Shown: positions 13,211-21,939 of the stretch, one piece after another
Layout of the letters: the number at the start of each line of letters is the position of its first letter
How positions within the stretch are numbered: the stretch's first letter is position 1
Assembly: GCA_964400875.1 (NCBI GenBank)
Contig: CAYNWK010000030.1
Span: 1 to 35,314, forward strand
Length of the DNA: 35,314 nt
Direction: 5' to 3'
DNA from: CAYNWK01 sp964400875
Lineage (GTDB): Bacteria; Chloroflexota; Anaerolineae; Anaerolineales; UBA4823
Position numbers and translations under genes: made by a program
Notes under the pieces: generated by a model
Database searches by the model: none
Told to the model about the DNA's origin: nothing
Seen by the model: the letters and a program-made list of their open reading frames with translations, nothing else

Positions 13211-14457
13211 GACTTTATAACAGCTTGACTCGAGAAGTTGACCCAATCGAGACGAGCGGAGAGCAGCTTAGTCTTTACGTGTGCGGCATTACACCGTATG
13301 ACACAACGCACCTAGGCCACGCCTTTACCTATACCTCGGCCGATATCCTGGTCCGCTATCTGGAATTCCAGGGGTTCAAAGTCAATTACGTCCAGAATGT
13401 CACCGATATCGATGACGATATTTTGCGTAAGGCGAAGGAGCTGGATGAAGATTGGAGAGCGGTCGGCGACCAGTGGACGCGATATTTTATCAACGATATG
13501 ATTGCATTGAACGTACGCCCGCCGGATTTCTTCCCGCGCGCGACGGATGTGATTGAGGATATCGTCGCTACGGTTGAGAAACTGCTCGAGGCAGGAGTAG
13601 CTTATGAACGAGAAGGCAGCGTATATTTCGATATCCATGCCTGGGATAGTTTTGGCAAACTAAGCCAGCTGTCTTATGGAAAAATGCTGCCAATCGCCAA
13701 TGAGCGGGGCAACCGCCCGGATGATCCAAACAAGCGCGACCCCCTGGATTTTGTCCTCTGGCAGGCGCAAGGTCCGGGTGAGCCGGCCTGGGAGAGTCCA
13801 TGGGGAGCAGGTAGACCGGGTTGGCATATCGAATGCTCGACAATGGCGACCAAGTATTTGGGACAAACTGTGGATATTCACAGTGGGGGACTGGATTTGT
13901 GTTTCCCGCACCACGAATGCGAGATTGCTCAGGTCGAGCCCGTCACCGGTAAGACGCCTTTTGTGCGCACCTGGATGCACGTCGCCATGGTCCGACATGA
14001 GGGAGAGAAGATGAGCAAATCCCTGGGCAACCTGGTTATGGTGCGGGATTTGTTAAAAGAATGGTCTCCTGACGGGTTGCGCATCTACCTTGGTTCTCAT
14101 CATTATCGTGAACCCTGGAGTTTCAACGTTGAAGAGCTTGAGGCGGCAGAGGCGATGGCCAGAAAGGTATCCCAGGCACTATCGACGCCGGGGGGCGAGG
14201 CTGAACCCTTGGATCCTGGACCAGCCATGGCAGCGTTCACCTCTGCGATGGATGATGATCTGAACACCCCTCAAGCGATTGAAGTGATCGGAAATATGGC
14301 GGGGGCGCTGATCGATGCTGCCCAAGCTGGTCGATCTATTGAATCCGGTCGGCAGATCCTGGGCGGGTTATCCAAGATATTGGGTTTGCAAGGGGATACG
14401 AGACAGCCTGAAAAAAGGGTGATCGAGGGTTGGGGTGAGCATTTGAAGCGATTTTGA
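13207..14457 (+). CDS. Cysteinyl-tRNA synthetase-like cysteine ligase, MshC-type
   Basis: A 416-aa class I synthetase-fold protein that should activate cysteine with ATP. The HIGH motif is HLGH (35-38) and the KMSKS motif is intact (268-272). Zinc ligands are expected at C26, C210, H235 and E239, by analogy with E. coli CysS; C238 adds an extra cysteine beside them. The N-terminus reads CGITPYDTTHLGHAFTY, which is characteristic of MshC (the ligase joining cysteine to glucosaminyl-inositol in mycothiol synthesis) rather than CysS (CGPTVYD). The DPLDFVLWQAQGPGEPAWESP region also fits MshC, as does the short length, whereas SGGLDLCFPHHECEIAQ is closer to CysS. The GTG start overlaps the acnA stop. 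I call it an MshC-like ligase; a divergent CysS remains possible. Confidence 0.75.
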   Translation: MRLYNSLTREVDPIETSGEQLSLYVCGITPYDTTHLGHAFTYTSADILVRYLEFQGFKVNYVQNVTDIDDDILRKAKELDEDWRAVGDQWTRYFINDMIALNVRPPDFFPRATDVIEDIVATVEKLLEAGVAYEREGSVYFDIHAWDSFGKLSQLSYGKMLPIANERGNRPDDPNKRDPLDFVLWQAQGPGEPAWESPWGAGRPGWHIECSTMATKYLGQTVDIHSGGLDLCFPHHECEIAQVEPVTGKTPFVRTWMHVAMVRHEGEKMSKSLGNLVMVRDLLKEWSPDGLRIYLGSHHYREPWSFNVEELEAAEAMARKVSQALSTPGGEAEPLDPGPAMAAFTSAMDDDLNTPQAIEVIGNMAGALIDAAQAGRSIESGRQILGGLSKILGLQGDTRQPEKRVIEGWGEHLKRF

Positions 14458-14664
14458 TTAATGGGGGTGCCAGCCATTTTTGAGCATAATCGCCTGAAAT
14501 GTGCACGTCACAACGCATTCGCCACAACCATTGCAGCGGGAAAGCTCGATATAAGCTGGCTCGTCGCGATCGATCTTTACGATGGCGCGTGTCTTACAGG
14601 CGCGGCGCGCTTCGCACGGATCACAGGTCTGACAGATCTCCCAATCAATCTCAGGACGAAGCAT
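14458..14664 (-). CDS. Small ferredoxin-like protein
   Basis: A 68-aa protein with two cysteine groups. The C-terminal one, CNGCGECVVTC (C44, C47, C50, C54), is a normal [4Fe-4S] ligand set except that the usual following Pro is absent. The first, CQTCDPCEARRAC (C11, C14, C17, C23), has five residues before the last cysteine instead of three. The ATG at 14664 starts within the 3' end of the upstream MFS gene (14-bp overlap), so the pair is probably co-transcribed; the frame also opens upstream to 14775, but that lies inside the transporter and adds no recognisable sequence. Its stop codon abuts the stop of the convergent cysteine ligase gene with no base between. It is a likely electron carrier or a domain-sized redox partner; its role is unknown. 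Confidence 0.7.
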   Translation of the reverse strand: MLRPEIDWEICQTCDPCEARRACKTRAIVKIDRDEPAYIELSRCNGCGECVVTCTFQAIMLKNGWHPH

Positions 14665-15958
14665 AACCTGCTGCCCTGCTTTTTTCAAATTCCGCTCGCT
14701 CCCTAAGTTGATCCCGCAGCGTATCGATATCAGCCGGAACCAGGTATGCAGCGATTGCCAGGAGGATTGCTCCAAGTACCCAGGCTGAAACTGATATGCT
14801 GAGGATGGCGACGTGGAGCGAGGTGGCGCTTGCGATGATGCCGGCGATTAACGGCGCCAGCGCCGCGCCGCCGTTCTCGATGAAGTATTGGATCGCCAGG
14901 GCTGTCGAGCGCACTTCGGGTAGGGTGATGTCGTAGACGGTCGAAATTACATTGGGGGAGGCAAAGGGGATAAAGAGGGCAGTGATCACCATCATCACCA
15001 GGAAGAGGGTCTGTTCACCGACCGGGATATTCAGCGTAATACTGAACAGGAGCGCGCCAGTGATCACGCCAACCATCGAAACGAGCAGTCGGCCGCGCGG
15101 CGTGCGGTGGAAGATATAATCGCCTATTGCGCCCCCGACGAAGTATCCTCCGGCGAGCACCAGAATCGCCGGTGCCATGGTCAGTAGAACTTCATTCGAG
15201 CTGTAATTCCGCTCGGTTTCCAGGTATCGGAAAAACCAATAGGTAATGACGTTCCAGGGGAAAGCTCCGACAAAACCCTGCGCGAACAATAAGAGCAGGC
15301 TACGTTTGCGGAATAAGCCCAGCGCCACTTTCATGTCGAACTTGTGAACCCCGATCTGGTCTAACTCGGCCAGCTCGGGTTCGCTCTGTCCTCGCGGCGC
15401 TTCTTTGACGCCGAAAAAGATCACAACAGCTACGATCAATCCCAGAGAACCCGTTATATAGAATACGGAACGCCATCCGAGCATCCCGCTGAGGAAAGTG
15501 GCTAACACCAGCCCCAACATGTATCCCAGAGGTTGGGTAAGCTGCAGAATTCCGTATACTTTCCCACGAATTCCAGGTTGGAAATAATCCGAGATCAGGC
15601 TGTACAAGCCGGGATAGCTGGAATCGTCTATTCCGGTGGAGGCGCGGCTGACGAGAAATAGGGGATAGCTAGGGGCGATGGCGCTCAACCAGGTCGTCGA
15701 ACCCCAAATAAACGAGGCCAACGCCAAAAGTTTTGCACGGGCAAAACGATCGTAGAGATAGCCCCAGATCGGGTATAAAACCGCTCCGATCAGCAAGGCC
15801 CCGGTAAAAACTGCACCCATTTGAACTTCATTAATGCCGAAGGTTTCCATAATGGGGGAGGTCAGTGGGCCGATGAGCAGCTTATCGGCTTGGTGAAGCA
15901 GCATAAATATAAAAAAGATTGCTACCACGAACCAGCGATAATGCGACCGAGGTTTCAT
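14651..15958 (-). CDS. MFS transporter (spinster/ACS-like)
   Basis: A 435-aa transporter with about 12 membrane helices. The N-terminal helix (residues 8-30) contains the LLHQADKLLIGPLTSPI segment, with a conserved acid in helix 1 and the motif-A-like GYLYDRFARAK between helices 2 and 3. VSRASTGIDDSSYPGLYSLISDYF in the helix 4-5 region resembles spinster/anion:cation-symporter-type members. It overlaps the start of the ferredoxin-like gene at its 3' end. The substrate is unknown. Confidence 0.85.
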   Translation of the reverse strand: MKPRSHYRWFVVAIFFIFMLLHQADKLLIGPLTSPIMETFGINEVQMGAVFTGALLIGAVLYPIWGYLYDRFARAKLLALASFIWGSTTWLSAIAPSYPLFLVSRASTGIDDSSYPGLYSLISDYFQPGIRGKVYGILQLTQPLGYMLGLVLATFLSGMLGWRSVFYITGSLGLIVAVVIFFGVKEAPRGQSEPELAELDQIGVHKFDMKVALGLFRKRSLLLLFAQGFVGAFPWNVITYWFFRYLETERNYSSNEVLLTMAPAILVLAGGYFVGGAIGDYIFHRTPRGRLLVSMVGVITGALLFSITLNIPVGEQTLFLVMMVITALFIPFASPNVISTVYDITLPEVRSTALAIQYFIENGGAALAPLIAGIIASATSLHVAILSISVSAWVLGAILLAIAAYLVPADIDTLRDQLRERAEFEKSRAAGYASS

Positions 15959-16129
15959 TATGATCCTTTATGCGATGCCAGGAAGTCTACGTTGAGCGGA
16001 ATTTTATCGCAAAATATCCGGTGATGAGATTGGTTATTTGAAACTTGCCGTCGTTGGGTCGGACAGAGTGGTATCTGGAGGTTAAAGTACGCCAGAAACC
16101 ACCGCGCTGCCCTCTACCAGGGTTTGGCA

Positions 16130-16891
16130 TTATAAACCTATATTAATGCCAGAGGCAACGAGGGCATACAGGATGATGATCTTGATGGAATTATTGATTG
16201 CGTGTATCAGAATGGCAGCCCATAATGAGCCGCTGTATTCATAGACTAATGCCATAATGATGCCGAGGACGAATGCCGCACTGCCTACGGAAATATCCCC
16301 ATGGACGATCCCGAACAAGGCTGAGCTGAGCAGGACGCCAGCCCAAATCCCCCAGCGCTCCTTCAACCAAACGTAAAATACACCACGGAAGAGAAGCTCC
16401 TCAGCAAATGGTACGGCCAGTCCTCCAAAAGCGACCATTCCGATGGCACCTAGCCATGAAAACCCCTCAGGAATCAGGAACCCGAGTTGAGGATTCTCGA
16501 TTGGTTGACCTAAGGCAAGCATGATCAAAAAGGCGATCAACCCTGATAGAGGGATGACTATTGCGGATATGACCACCCCGGCAACCCACCAGCGGGTGGA
16601 TAATCCAGTCAACCCGACTTTTTTCCAATCGTACTTGCGGCGCCTCATCCCGAAAACATACACACCCACGACGATGGCGAGCGCCTCTAGCAGGGCGAGG
16701 CTCAAGCTTTGACCAAGCGTCACCTTCGCCTCACCATTGGGACTGATCGCATAGAGGTCGAATACGCTGACGATGATGAATAAACCGATCGCAAAGATGA
16801 TTCCAATGCCAAACAGAATCAATAATAAATCCGTCCCCTTCCAGATTTTTCCTGTTGATTTTCCCTGGTCTGCAAAGCTGAAATCATCCAT
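16130..16891 (-). CDS. CPBP-family intramembrane metalloprotease homologue
   Basis: A 253-aa polytopic membrane protein of the CPBP (CAAX protease/bacteriocin-processing, Abi) family. The signatures are EELLFRGVFY (E164, E165, R169), FGIVHGD (H197) and HAINNS (H230, N234), which in the family build the metal site inside the membrane. About seven hydrophobic segments are visible. The frame opens to a TTG at 16924, but the ATG at 16891 is preferred: it has an AGGAG site, though about 11 nt away, and the TTG has none. It follows the lipoprotein gene on the same strand by about 47 bp. Possible roles are protein maturation or peptide self-immunity; nothing here decides. Confidence 0.85.
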   Translation of the reverse strand: MDDFSFADQGKSTGKIWKGTDLLLILFGIGIIFAIGLFIIVSVFDLYAISPNGEAKVTLGQSLSLALLEALAIVVGVYVFGMRRRKYDWKKVGLTGLSTRWWVAGVVISAIVIPLSGLIAFLIMLALGQPIENPQLGFLIPEGFSWLGAIGMVAFGGLAVPFAEELLFRGVFYVWLKERWGIWAGVLLSSALFGIVHGDISVGSAAFVLGIIMALVYEYSGSLWAAILIHAINNSIKIIILYALVASGINIGL

Positions 16892-16938
16892 TAACTTTAT
16901 AACTCCTGCGTGGGATTCTACCAAGATCGCGAACGGAA

Positions 16939-17772
16939 TTATTCGATGAAATGCAGAATGAAATCATCAAATTCGACGGTTGCAGCTTCTCCCTGATTGA
17001 AGAGTCCTGCCACCAAACCAAAGCGTCCTTCATCAATAGAGCTATCGAATGATTCATCAACCCACTCTCCGTTGATGAAAAATAGAAAGTGGGAGCCTAT
17101 TCCGACTACGGTAAGCTGGTTTGGTTCCATGGGGCGAATCGAAGGATCCGGGGTCCAATCGATGAGCGGAATCGGTTCGTCGGCGGAAAACAAATAAAAG
17201 GAATAATACTGGTCCTGACTGATTCGAAAGAGATAATAATTTTCATCATCCCATTGGCGAAGGAGCAACCCAACTGAACCATCAGCAGGTCCACTGACCT
17301 GCTGGGCTTGAGCCGTCAGGTAAAAATCGGCTAACGGCTCCATCTCCGGCCTGGTCCAATAGTAAAACCCTTCATGTGCGTCCATCTCCCAATGATATTT
17401 GCCATTCTGGAGGTTCAAATTAAGGGTGACCAAATCGCCGTCGTCTTCTCCTATTGGCCATTCGTGAGGATTTTCAAAAAATGTTTCTGCAAGAAAGACC
17501 GGCTGATTGGAATAATCCAACAGTATAGATTCGACCGCTTGCTGCGTTTCATGCGCTCTAGCTGCTTCTGCTTTGGCCGTACTCTGTAAATTTTCTGCAC
17601 TTTTTGTCGCGAAGCTGATGGCGCGTTGAGCCTGGGAGGTTTGTGTTGCCTGCGTATTTCCGCTTAGGTTCATCCTAATCGGGCTACAGCCCGATAACCA
17701 CGTGGATAACAGCGCAAGAGATAGGTAGGGAATTACAAAAAACCGGCAAGGGGTGACAGGCTTGTTGTGCAT
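16939..17772 (-). CDS. Predicted lipoprotein with C-terminal beta-sandwich-like domain
   Basis: A 277-aa secreted protein. Residues 1-29 form a lipoprotein signal: basic start, hydrophobic stretch and lipobox LSGC with the modified cysteine at C29. Residues 35-82 are rich in Ala, Gln, Thr and Glu and are probably helical or coiled-coil. Residues 90-277 contain repeated aromatic-rich beta segments (YYWTRPEM, GLLLRQWDDENYYLFRIS, FFINGEW, GRFGLVAG, VEFDDFILH), the pattern of concanavalin-like/DUF1080-type domains that often bind sugars. It precedes the CPBP protease gene in the same direction. No catalytic site can be named. Confidence 0.75.
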   Translation of the reverse strand: MHNKPVTPCRFFVIPYLSLALLSTWLSGCSPIRMNLSGNTQATQTSQAQRAISFATKSAENLQSTAKAEAARAHETQQAVESILLDYSNQPVFLAETFFENPHEWPIGEDDGDLVTLNLNLQNGKYHWEMDAHEGFYYWTRPEMEPLADFYLTAQAQQVSGPADGSVGLLLRQWDDENYYLFRISQDQYYSFYLFSADEPIPLIDWTPDPSIRPMEPNQLTVVGIGSHFLFFINGEWVDESFDSSIDEGRFGLVAGLFNQGEAATVEFDDFILHFIE

Positions 17773-17846
17773 GCTTTGATGTTCGGCGTCAATGGAATGT
17801 GTGAATGAGAATTAAGATAGGATGCAGGTAACGTTAATCGGCAACC

Positions 17847-18281
17847 CTAACGACCGGTTGTAATATAGTTTTCTAACTGCTCGATCACATACTCTTTTTG
17901 TGAAATGACTGCCTTAACTACATCACCGATAGATATCAGTCCGAGTAATTGCTGCTCCTCATAAACGGGCAAATGACGGATATGTTTATCGGTCATGATA
18001 GCCATGCAGTCCTCAAGAGATTGTTCAGGTCCGACATAAATAACCTTGTCGGTCATGATTGTTTCAACCGGTGTATTCATGGATGATTTTCCTTCAAGGA
18101 TTACCTTGCGAGCATAATCCCGTTCGGAAAGGATGCCTACCATTTTTCCGTCTTCAATGACAACGAGAGCGCCGATATTCTTCTCAGCCATCAGCTTTAA
18201 GGCATCGAACACGGTGTCATCCGGGGCAATCGACCAGACCTGGTAACCTTTTTGATCCAAAAGCTGTTTTACGGTAAGCAT
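17847..18281 (-). CDS. Two-CBS-domain protein
   Basis: A 144-aa stand-alone protein made of two CBS domains: CBS1 about residues 10-65 (DALKLMAEKNIGALVVIEDGKMVGILSERDYARKV region) and CBS2 about residues 73-130 (MTDKHIRHLPVYEEQQLLGLISIGDVV). Such pairs bind adenine nucleotides or similar ligands and act as energy or redox sensors on partner proteins. The length and the SERDYARK motif match common single-gene bacterial CBS proteins. It is divergent from the large SARP-like regulator, with a MITE-like element between them. The partner is unknown. Confidence 0.93.
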   Translation of the reverse strand: MLTVKQLLDQKGYQVWSIAPDDTVFDALKLMAEKNIGALVVIEDGKMVGILSERDYARKVILEGKSSMNTPVETIMTDKVIYVGPEQSLEDCMAIMTDKHIRHLPVYEEQQLLGLISIGDVVKAVISQKEYVIEQLENYITTGR

Positions 18282-18328
18282 TTATCTCGCTCCTCTCTCA
18301 AATCTCGGTAAAGGAAAGCTTTACTTTC

Positions 18329-18420
18329 AGGAGTTACGCACTTGAGTGAGTAAGAGTAGTGTTGGGGTGGATTCTGCCTAACCCAACACCCCCACATCCC
18401 CGGCGAAATGCGTAGATCCT
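18329..18420. repeat. MITE/REP-like palindromic element, copy 2
   Basis: A 92-bp element. Its ends AGGAGTTACGCA (18329-18340) and TGCGTAGATCCT (18409-18420) are imperfect terminal inverted repeats (10 of 12). The core hairpin pairs GTGTTGGG (18359-18366) with CCCAACAC (18382-18389) around a 15-nt loop. It is related to copy 1 at 10096-10176 at both ends and in the right half. Confidence 0.65.
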
Positions 18421-18483
18421 ATCTTTAAGAACCTCTATCTGATTCTATTGTAACTTAATAATGATCTGCACAGCATTGGCAAG

Positions 18484-18489
18484 TATAAT
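18484..18489 (+). promoter_or_regulatory. Candidate -10 box for the SARP-like regulator gene
   Basis: A perfect TATAAT lies 53 nt upstream of the ATG at 18543, but no good -35 hexamer is seen at 16-18 bp. This would suit an activator-dependent promoter; the call rests on the hexamer alone. Confidence 0.35.
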
Positions 18490-18542
18490 ATTGCACCAAC
18501 CGGACATATCCCCTCCGCACAGCCACTTGGAGAGTAAGACTG

Positions 18543-21500
18543 ATGTCGACCCCGGTGACCCGTACGAAAGTAATCATCCCGAGCCAAAGAAAAGATCTAT
18601 TCAAACGCCGACGCCTTCTTGATCTACTAGAAGGGGTTATTGATATTAAACTTTTCCTGATCAGCGCACCAGCTGGTTATGGTAAAAGTTCATTGCTGAC
18701 TGATTTTGCCCACTCGAGCAGCGTGCCCGTCTGCTGGTATTCAATCGATCCACTAGACCGGGACCCCTTACGATTTATCGCACATTTCATCGCAGCTCTG
18801 ATCGAAATTTTTCCAAATCTTAGCATCCAACCTGACATGCTCATCCGCTCAGGGTTATCGGAGGACGCCGATTTCTCTTCGATTGTAGCCATCTTAACCA
18901 ATGAAATATACGAACACATCGACGAGCATTTTATCCTGGTGCTTGACGATTTCCACCTCGTAAACGACCAGCCGGCAATTTGCGCGTTTGTTAACCAGTT
19001 TCTCCGTGAAGCTTACGAGAACTGCCATCTGATAATCTCGTCCCGGAATCTGATCGAACTCTCGGATATGGCAGTGATGGTTGCGCGATCAGAAGTGGAT
19101 GGGCTCGGTTCCGATGAACTGGCTTTCACGCCTGAAGAACTCCAATTCCTGGTTCTGCAAAATTACCAGACGAGTTTGCCAGATGCGGTCGCGCAAGAAC
19201 TGGTTGCCGAAACTGAAGGCTGGATTACAGGACTGTTGTTATCCACAGACACGATGTGGAAGGGGATGGTGGACCGTCTGCGCGTGGCTCGAGTTTCTGG
19301 CGTGAACTTGTATGATTTTTTTGCCCAGCAGGTGCTGGACCAGCGAACCCCTAAACAGCGCAATTTTCTACTCCGTACGGCCTACCTGGAGGAATTCGAT
19401 GTTTCCCTTTGCCGGGAAGTGTTAGGAAGACGAGAAAATTGGAACGAGCTGATCCAGTCGATTCAAAAACACATCCTTTTCGTCCAGCCAGTTGGCGATA
19501 CCGGCGAGTGGGTCCGTTATCATCATTTATTCCGAGATTTCCTTCAATCTCGTTTTGCGTTGGAACGACCTGAAGAAAGGATCAAACTGCTCAAAAAGAT
19601 CTACATCGTGTACTCCGGTCACCAGGATTGGGACAAGGCATATGCAGCTTGCGAACAGCTTAATGAACCGGCGTATACGGCAAAAATGATCGGGACCGCA
19701 GGTAGTGATTTAATCCGCACAGGGCGCATTGCTACGTTAAAGCGATGGCTCGAGAGCTTACCTCGAGAAATTCGGGAGGAAGAAGCCAGTTTGCTCTCGC
19801 TACAGGGCGTCGTCCTGGTTTTAGACGGCGACATCGACCAAGGCTTGAATGTATTGACTCGAGCCGAAAAGCGTCAACGCTCCTCAGGCGATGAGGCCGG
19901 ATTATCCAGAACCTTGGCCCGCAGAACCGTCGCTTACCGTTTCCGGGGTGATTACGAAGCTGCCTTCAAAGACGCCGAAGAAGCGATTCGGCTCTCCAGT
20001 GATAGCAGAAAGCTGGACAGCGTACACGCAGAGGCGCAAAAAGCATTCGGCGCGCTCCACCTGCAGATCGGTAAGGTGGAGCAGGCAGTAGCAGCATTTT
20101 CCAAATCAGCAAAGATTTACCACCTCCTGGAGGATAGTTATAACGAAGCTACTGTGAAAATAGATCTCGGTCTCGCGAGGATGACTGCTGGACAATACCA
20201 TCCTGCGCTGGATGATTTCCGGGAATCATTGGGATATTGGGAAGCCAACCAGCACCTCACCAGGCAGGCAAATGTTCACAACAATCTCGGAGTACTGTAC
20301 TATTTAATGGGTGATCACCAGCTCTCGAGCGCACATTTTGAGCGCTCCATCGAATATGCTCATCGTTCGGGATATGAGCGGATGGAAGCATATGCTTTAA
20401 GTGGTATTGGCGATTTGTATCTCGATCTGGACGCCTACGAGCCTGCGCTAGACGCCTATACGCGGGCAGGTGCTATCGCCAGCCGGATCAACTATCCATT
20501 CTTGATTTTTTATACTCAATTGCTCACCATCCTGCTTGAAATTCAACGAGGGAATTTGGAACTTGCCGAGGATCTATTCGCTGCAGTTAATGGAGACCGG
20601 TTTGCGCGCGATTCAGATTACGAACAGGGGCTGTTCCTGACCGTTTCTGGGCGCTTGGCAATTGCCAGGTCAAGGCATGAGGAGGCAAGCGCTCTGTTCG
20701 GAGAGGCTTACCGGTTGTTTCTACAGGATGGATATATTGCCGAGGCTGTCCGCGCCGCGTTTTTCAGAGCCTGCGCTGAATTCTACCGGGGACATAAGAA
20801 GGCGGTCGAAATCGGGCTGAGAGAGACTTTCGAATTATCCGCAAAGTTAGATAGCCAGTTTATCTTAACATCAGCAGCTCGACAGATGAACGGATTGTTG
20901 GATTCTGTGATCAAGATGTTGGATTTTTCCGGAGATATCGAGCGTTTACGGGGAGCGGTGGCGGATCTCGAGCAACGGATTCCCGAGATCCGCCGATCGG
21001 TGCGACCGCATTTGGTAACAGTTCCTTTTGACCCGCCAAAATTATCGGTGAAGGCATTGGGGGAGGTCCAGGTTACGCTGGATGATCGCCCGATCGATCA
21101 GTCCGCCTGGAAGAATAAAGCAATGGTTATGGAGCTCTTCTACTATATACTCGCCCAATATAGGGGTGTGACCAAAGAAGAGCTTGGGCTTGTCTTCTGG
21201 CCGGAGTTAACATCAACAGAAATTCGTATAAAACTGAAGAACACACTTTACCGCCTGCGCCAAACGGTCAAACAGGAAGTTATAATTTTCGAAGATGACC
21301 GCTATCTCTTCAACCGATCTCTTGATTATGAATATGACGTTGAGATTTTTTGGGATAAGTTAGCATCTGCCGAAATTTCTGTTCATTCAGCAGATAAGAT
21401 TGCTTGTTTACAAGAGGCAATAAATCTTTACCGTGGGCCTTATCTTCCGGAAGTTATGGGCAGCTGGGTTTTGCCCGAACGAGAACGATTGTGGAGAGCT

Positions 21501-21767
21501 TATTCTTCCGCAGTTCTAGAGCTTGCACAGCTCCAGTTAGAGCAGGGGCTCGAATCGGATGCGCTCGAAAATTGCCTGGACTTATTGCTGGTTGACCCAT
21601 GTCTGGAATCAGCCCATCGCTTGGCGATGCAGATACATGCTGCTCTTGGGGACCGCGCTGCTCTGATCCGCCAGTATGAGCATTGTTTCCGCACCTTGAA
21701 AGAAGAGCTAGGCGCAGAGCCTTCTCCTGAAACCAGCGAGCTCTATGAAACCCTGATCAATCGTTAA
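18543..21767 (+). CDS. MalT-type ATPase/TPR regulator with C-terminal SARP-like output (BTAD)
   Basis: A 1074-aa regulator. The N-terminus is a STAND-type NTPase as in MalT: P-loop APAGYGKSS (42-50) and Walker B ILVLDD (131-136). Residues about 400-790 are TPR-like helical repeats (for example the NNLGVLYYLMGDHQLSSAHFERSIEYA unit). From about residue 834 there is an OmpR/SARP-type winged-helix segment (WKNKAMVMELFYYILAQYRG and LKNTLYRLRQ), then a bacterial transcriptional activator domain to the end (AINLYRGPYLPE, LGAEPSPETSELY). It is thus a ligand- and ATP-controlled activator whose usual LuxR-type output is replaced by a SARP module. The ATG at 18543 has a GGAGAG site. An intrinsic terminator follows. 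Its targets are unknown. Confidence 0.9.
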   Translation: MSTPVTRTKVIIPSQRKDLFKRRRLLDLLEGVIDIKLFLISAPAGYGKSSLLTDFAHSSSVPVCWYSIDPLDRDPLRFIAHFIAALIEIFPNLSIQPDMLIRSGLSEDADFSSIVAILTNEIYEHIDEHFILVLDDFHLVNDQPAICAFVNQFLREAYENCHLIISSRNLIELSDMAVMVARSEVDGLGSDELAFTPEELQFLVLQNYQTSLPDAVAQELVAETEGWITGLLLSTDTMWKGMVDRLRVARVSGVNLYDFFAQQVLDQRTPKQRNFLLRTAYLEEFDVSLCREVLGRRENWNELIQSIQKHILFVQPVGDTGEWVRYHHLFRDFLQSRFALERPEERIKLLKKIYIVYSGHQDWDKAYAACEQLNEPAYTAKMIGTAGSDLIRTGRIATLKRWLESLPREIREEEASLLSLQGVVLVLDGDIDQGLNVLTRAEKRQRSSGDEAGLSRTLARRTVAYRFRGDYEAAFKDAEEAIRLSSDSRKLDSVHAEAQKAFGALHLQIGKVEQAVAAFSKSAKIYHLLEDSYNEATVKIDLGLARMTAGQYHPALDDFRESLGYWEANQHLTRQANVHNNLGVLYYLMGDHQLSSAHFERSIEYAHRSGYERMEAYALSGIGDLYLDLDAYEPALDAYTRAGAIASRINYPFLIFYTQLLTILLEIQRGNLELAEDLFAAVNGDRFARDSDYEQGLFLTVSGRLAIARSRHEEASALFGEAYRLFLQDGYIAEAVRAAFFRACAEFYRGHKKAVEIGLRETFELSAKLDSQFILTSAARQMNGLLDSVIKMLDFSGDIERLRGAVADLEQRIPEIRRSVRPHLVTVPFDPPKLSVKALGEVQVTLDDRPIDQSAWKNKAMVMELFYYILAQYRGVTKEELGLVFWPELTSTEIRIKLKNTLYRLRQTVKQEVIIFEDDRYLFNRSLDYEYDVEIFWDKLASAEISVHSADKIACLQEAINLYRGPYLPEVMGSWVLPERERLWRAYSSAVLELAQLQLEQGLESDALENCLDLLLVDPCLESAHRLAMQIHAALGDRAALIRQYEHCFRTLKEELGAEPSPETSELYETLINR

Positions 21768-21790
21768 TCTGAACATCAAGCTATTTACAA

Positions 21791-21822
21791 GCGCCAGAAC
21801 CGCCAGGTCTGGCGCTTTTTTT
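21791..21822 (+). terminator. Intrinsic terminator after the SARP-like regulator
   Basis: GCGCCAGA (21791-21798) and TCTGGCGC (21808-21815) are exact inverted repeats around a 9-nt loop and are followed by seven T (21816-21822). It lies 23 bp after the regulator stop. Confidence 0.9.
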
Positions 21823-21885
21823 ATTCCAAAACACGAATTTTCTCAAAACCCAAAGCACAGAAAAGACTACCCGGAAGACCACCAT

Positions 21886-21924
21886 CTGAAAAACTGAGAT
21901 CGTCGATCTCTTCAACTCATTCAG
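21886..21924 (+). other. Stem-loop in the leader of the 47-aa peptide gene
   Basis: GAGATC (21896-21901) pairs with GATCTC (21905-21910) around GTC, with an outer stem CTGAA/TTCAG (21886-21890 with 21920-21924). It ends 15 nt before the ATG at 21940 and could modulate translation. Confidence 0.35.
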
Positions 21925-21939
21925 AAAGGATGGTGGATC

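Noticed and set aside
14665..14775. Longer start for the ferredoxin-like protein
   Set aside because: The extra 37 residues lie inside the MFS transporter gene and show no iron-sulfur or other motif.
16020..16130. Possible tRNA or small RNA in the gap between the MFS transporter and the CPBP gene
   Set aside because: No cloverleaf, T-loop or anticodon arm could be drawn on either strand; nothing else is assignable in this 170-bp gap.
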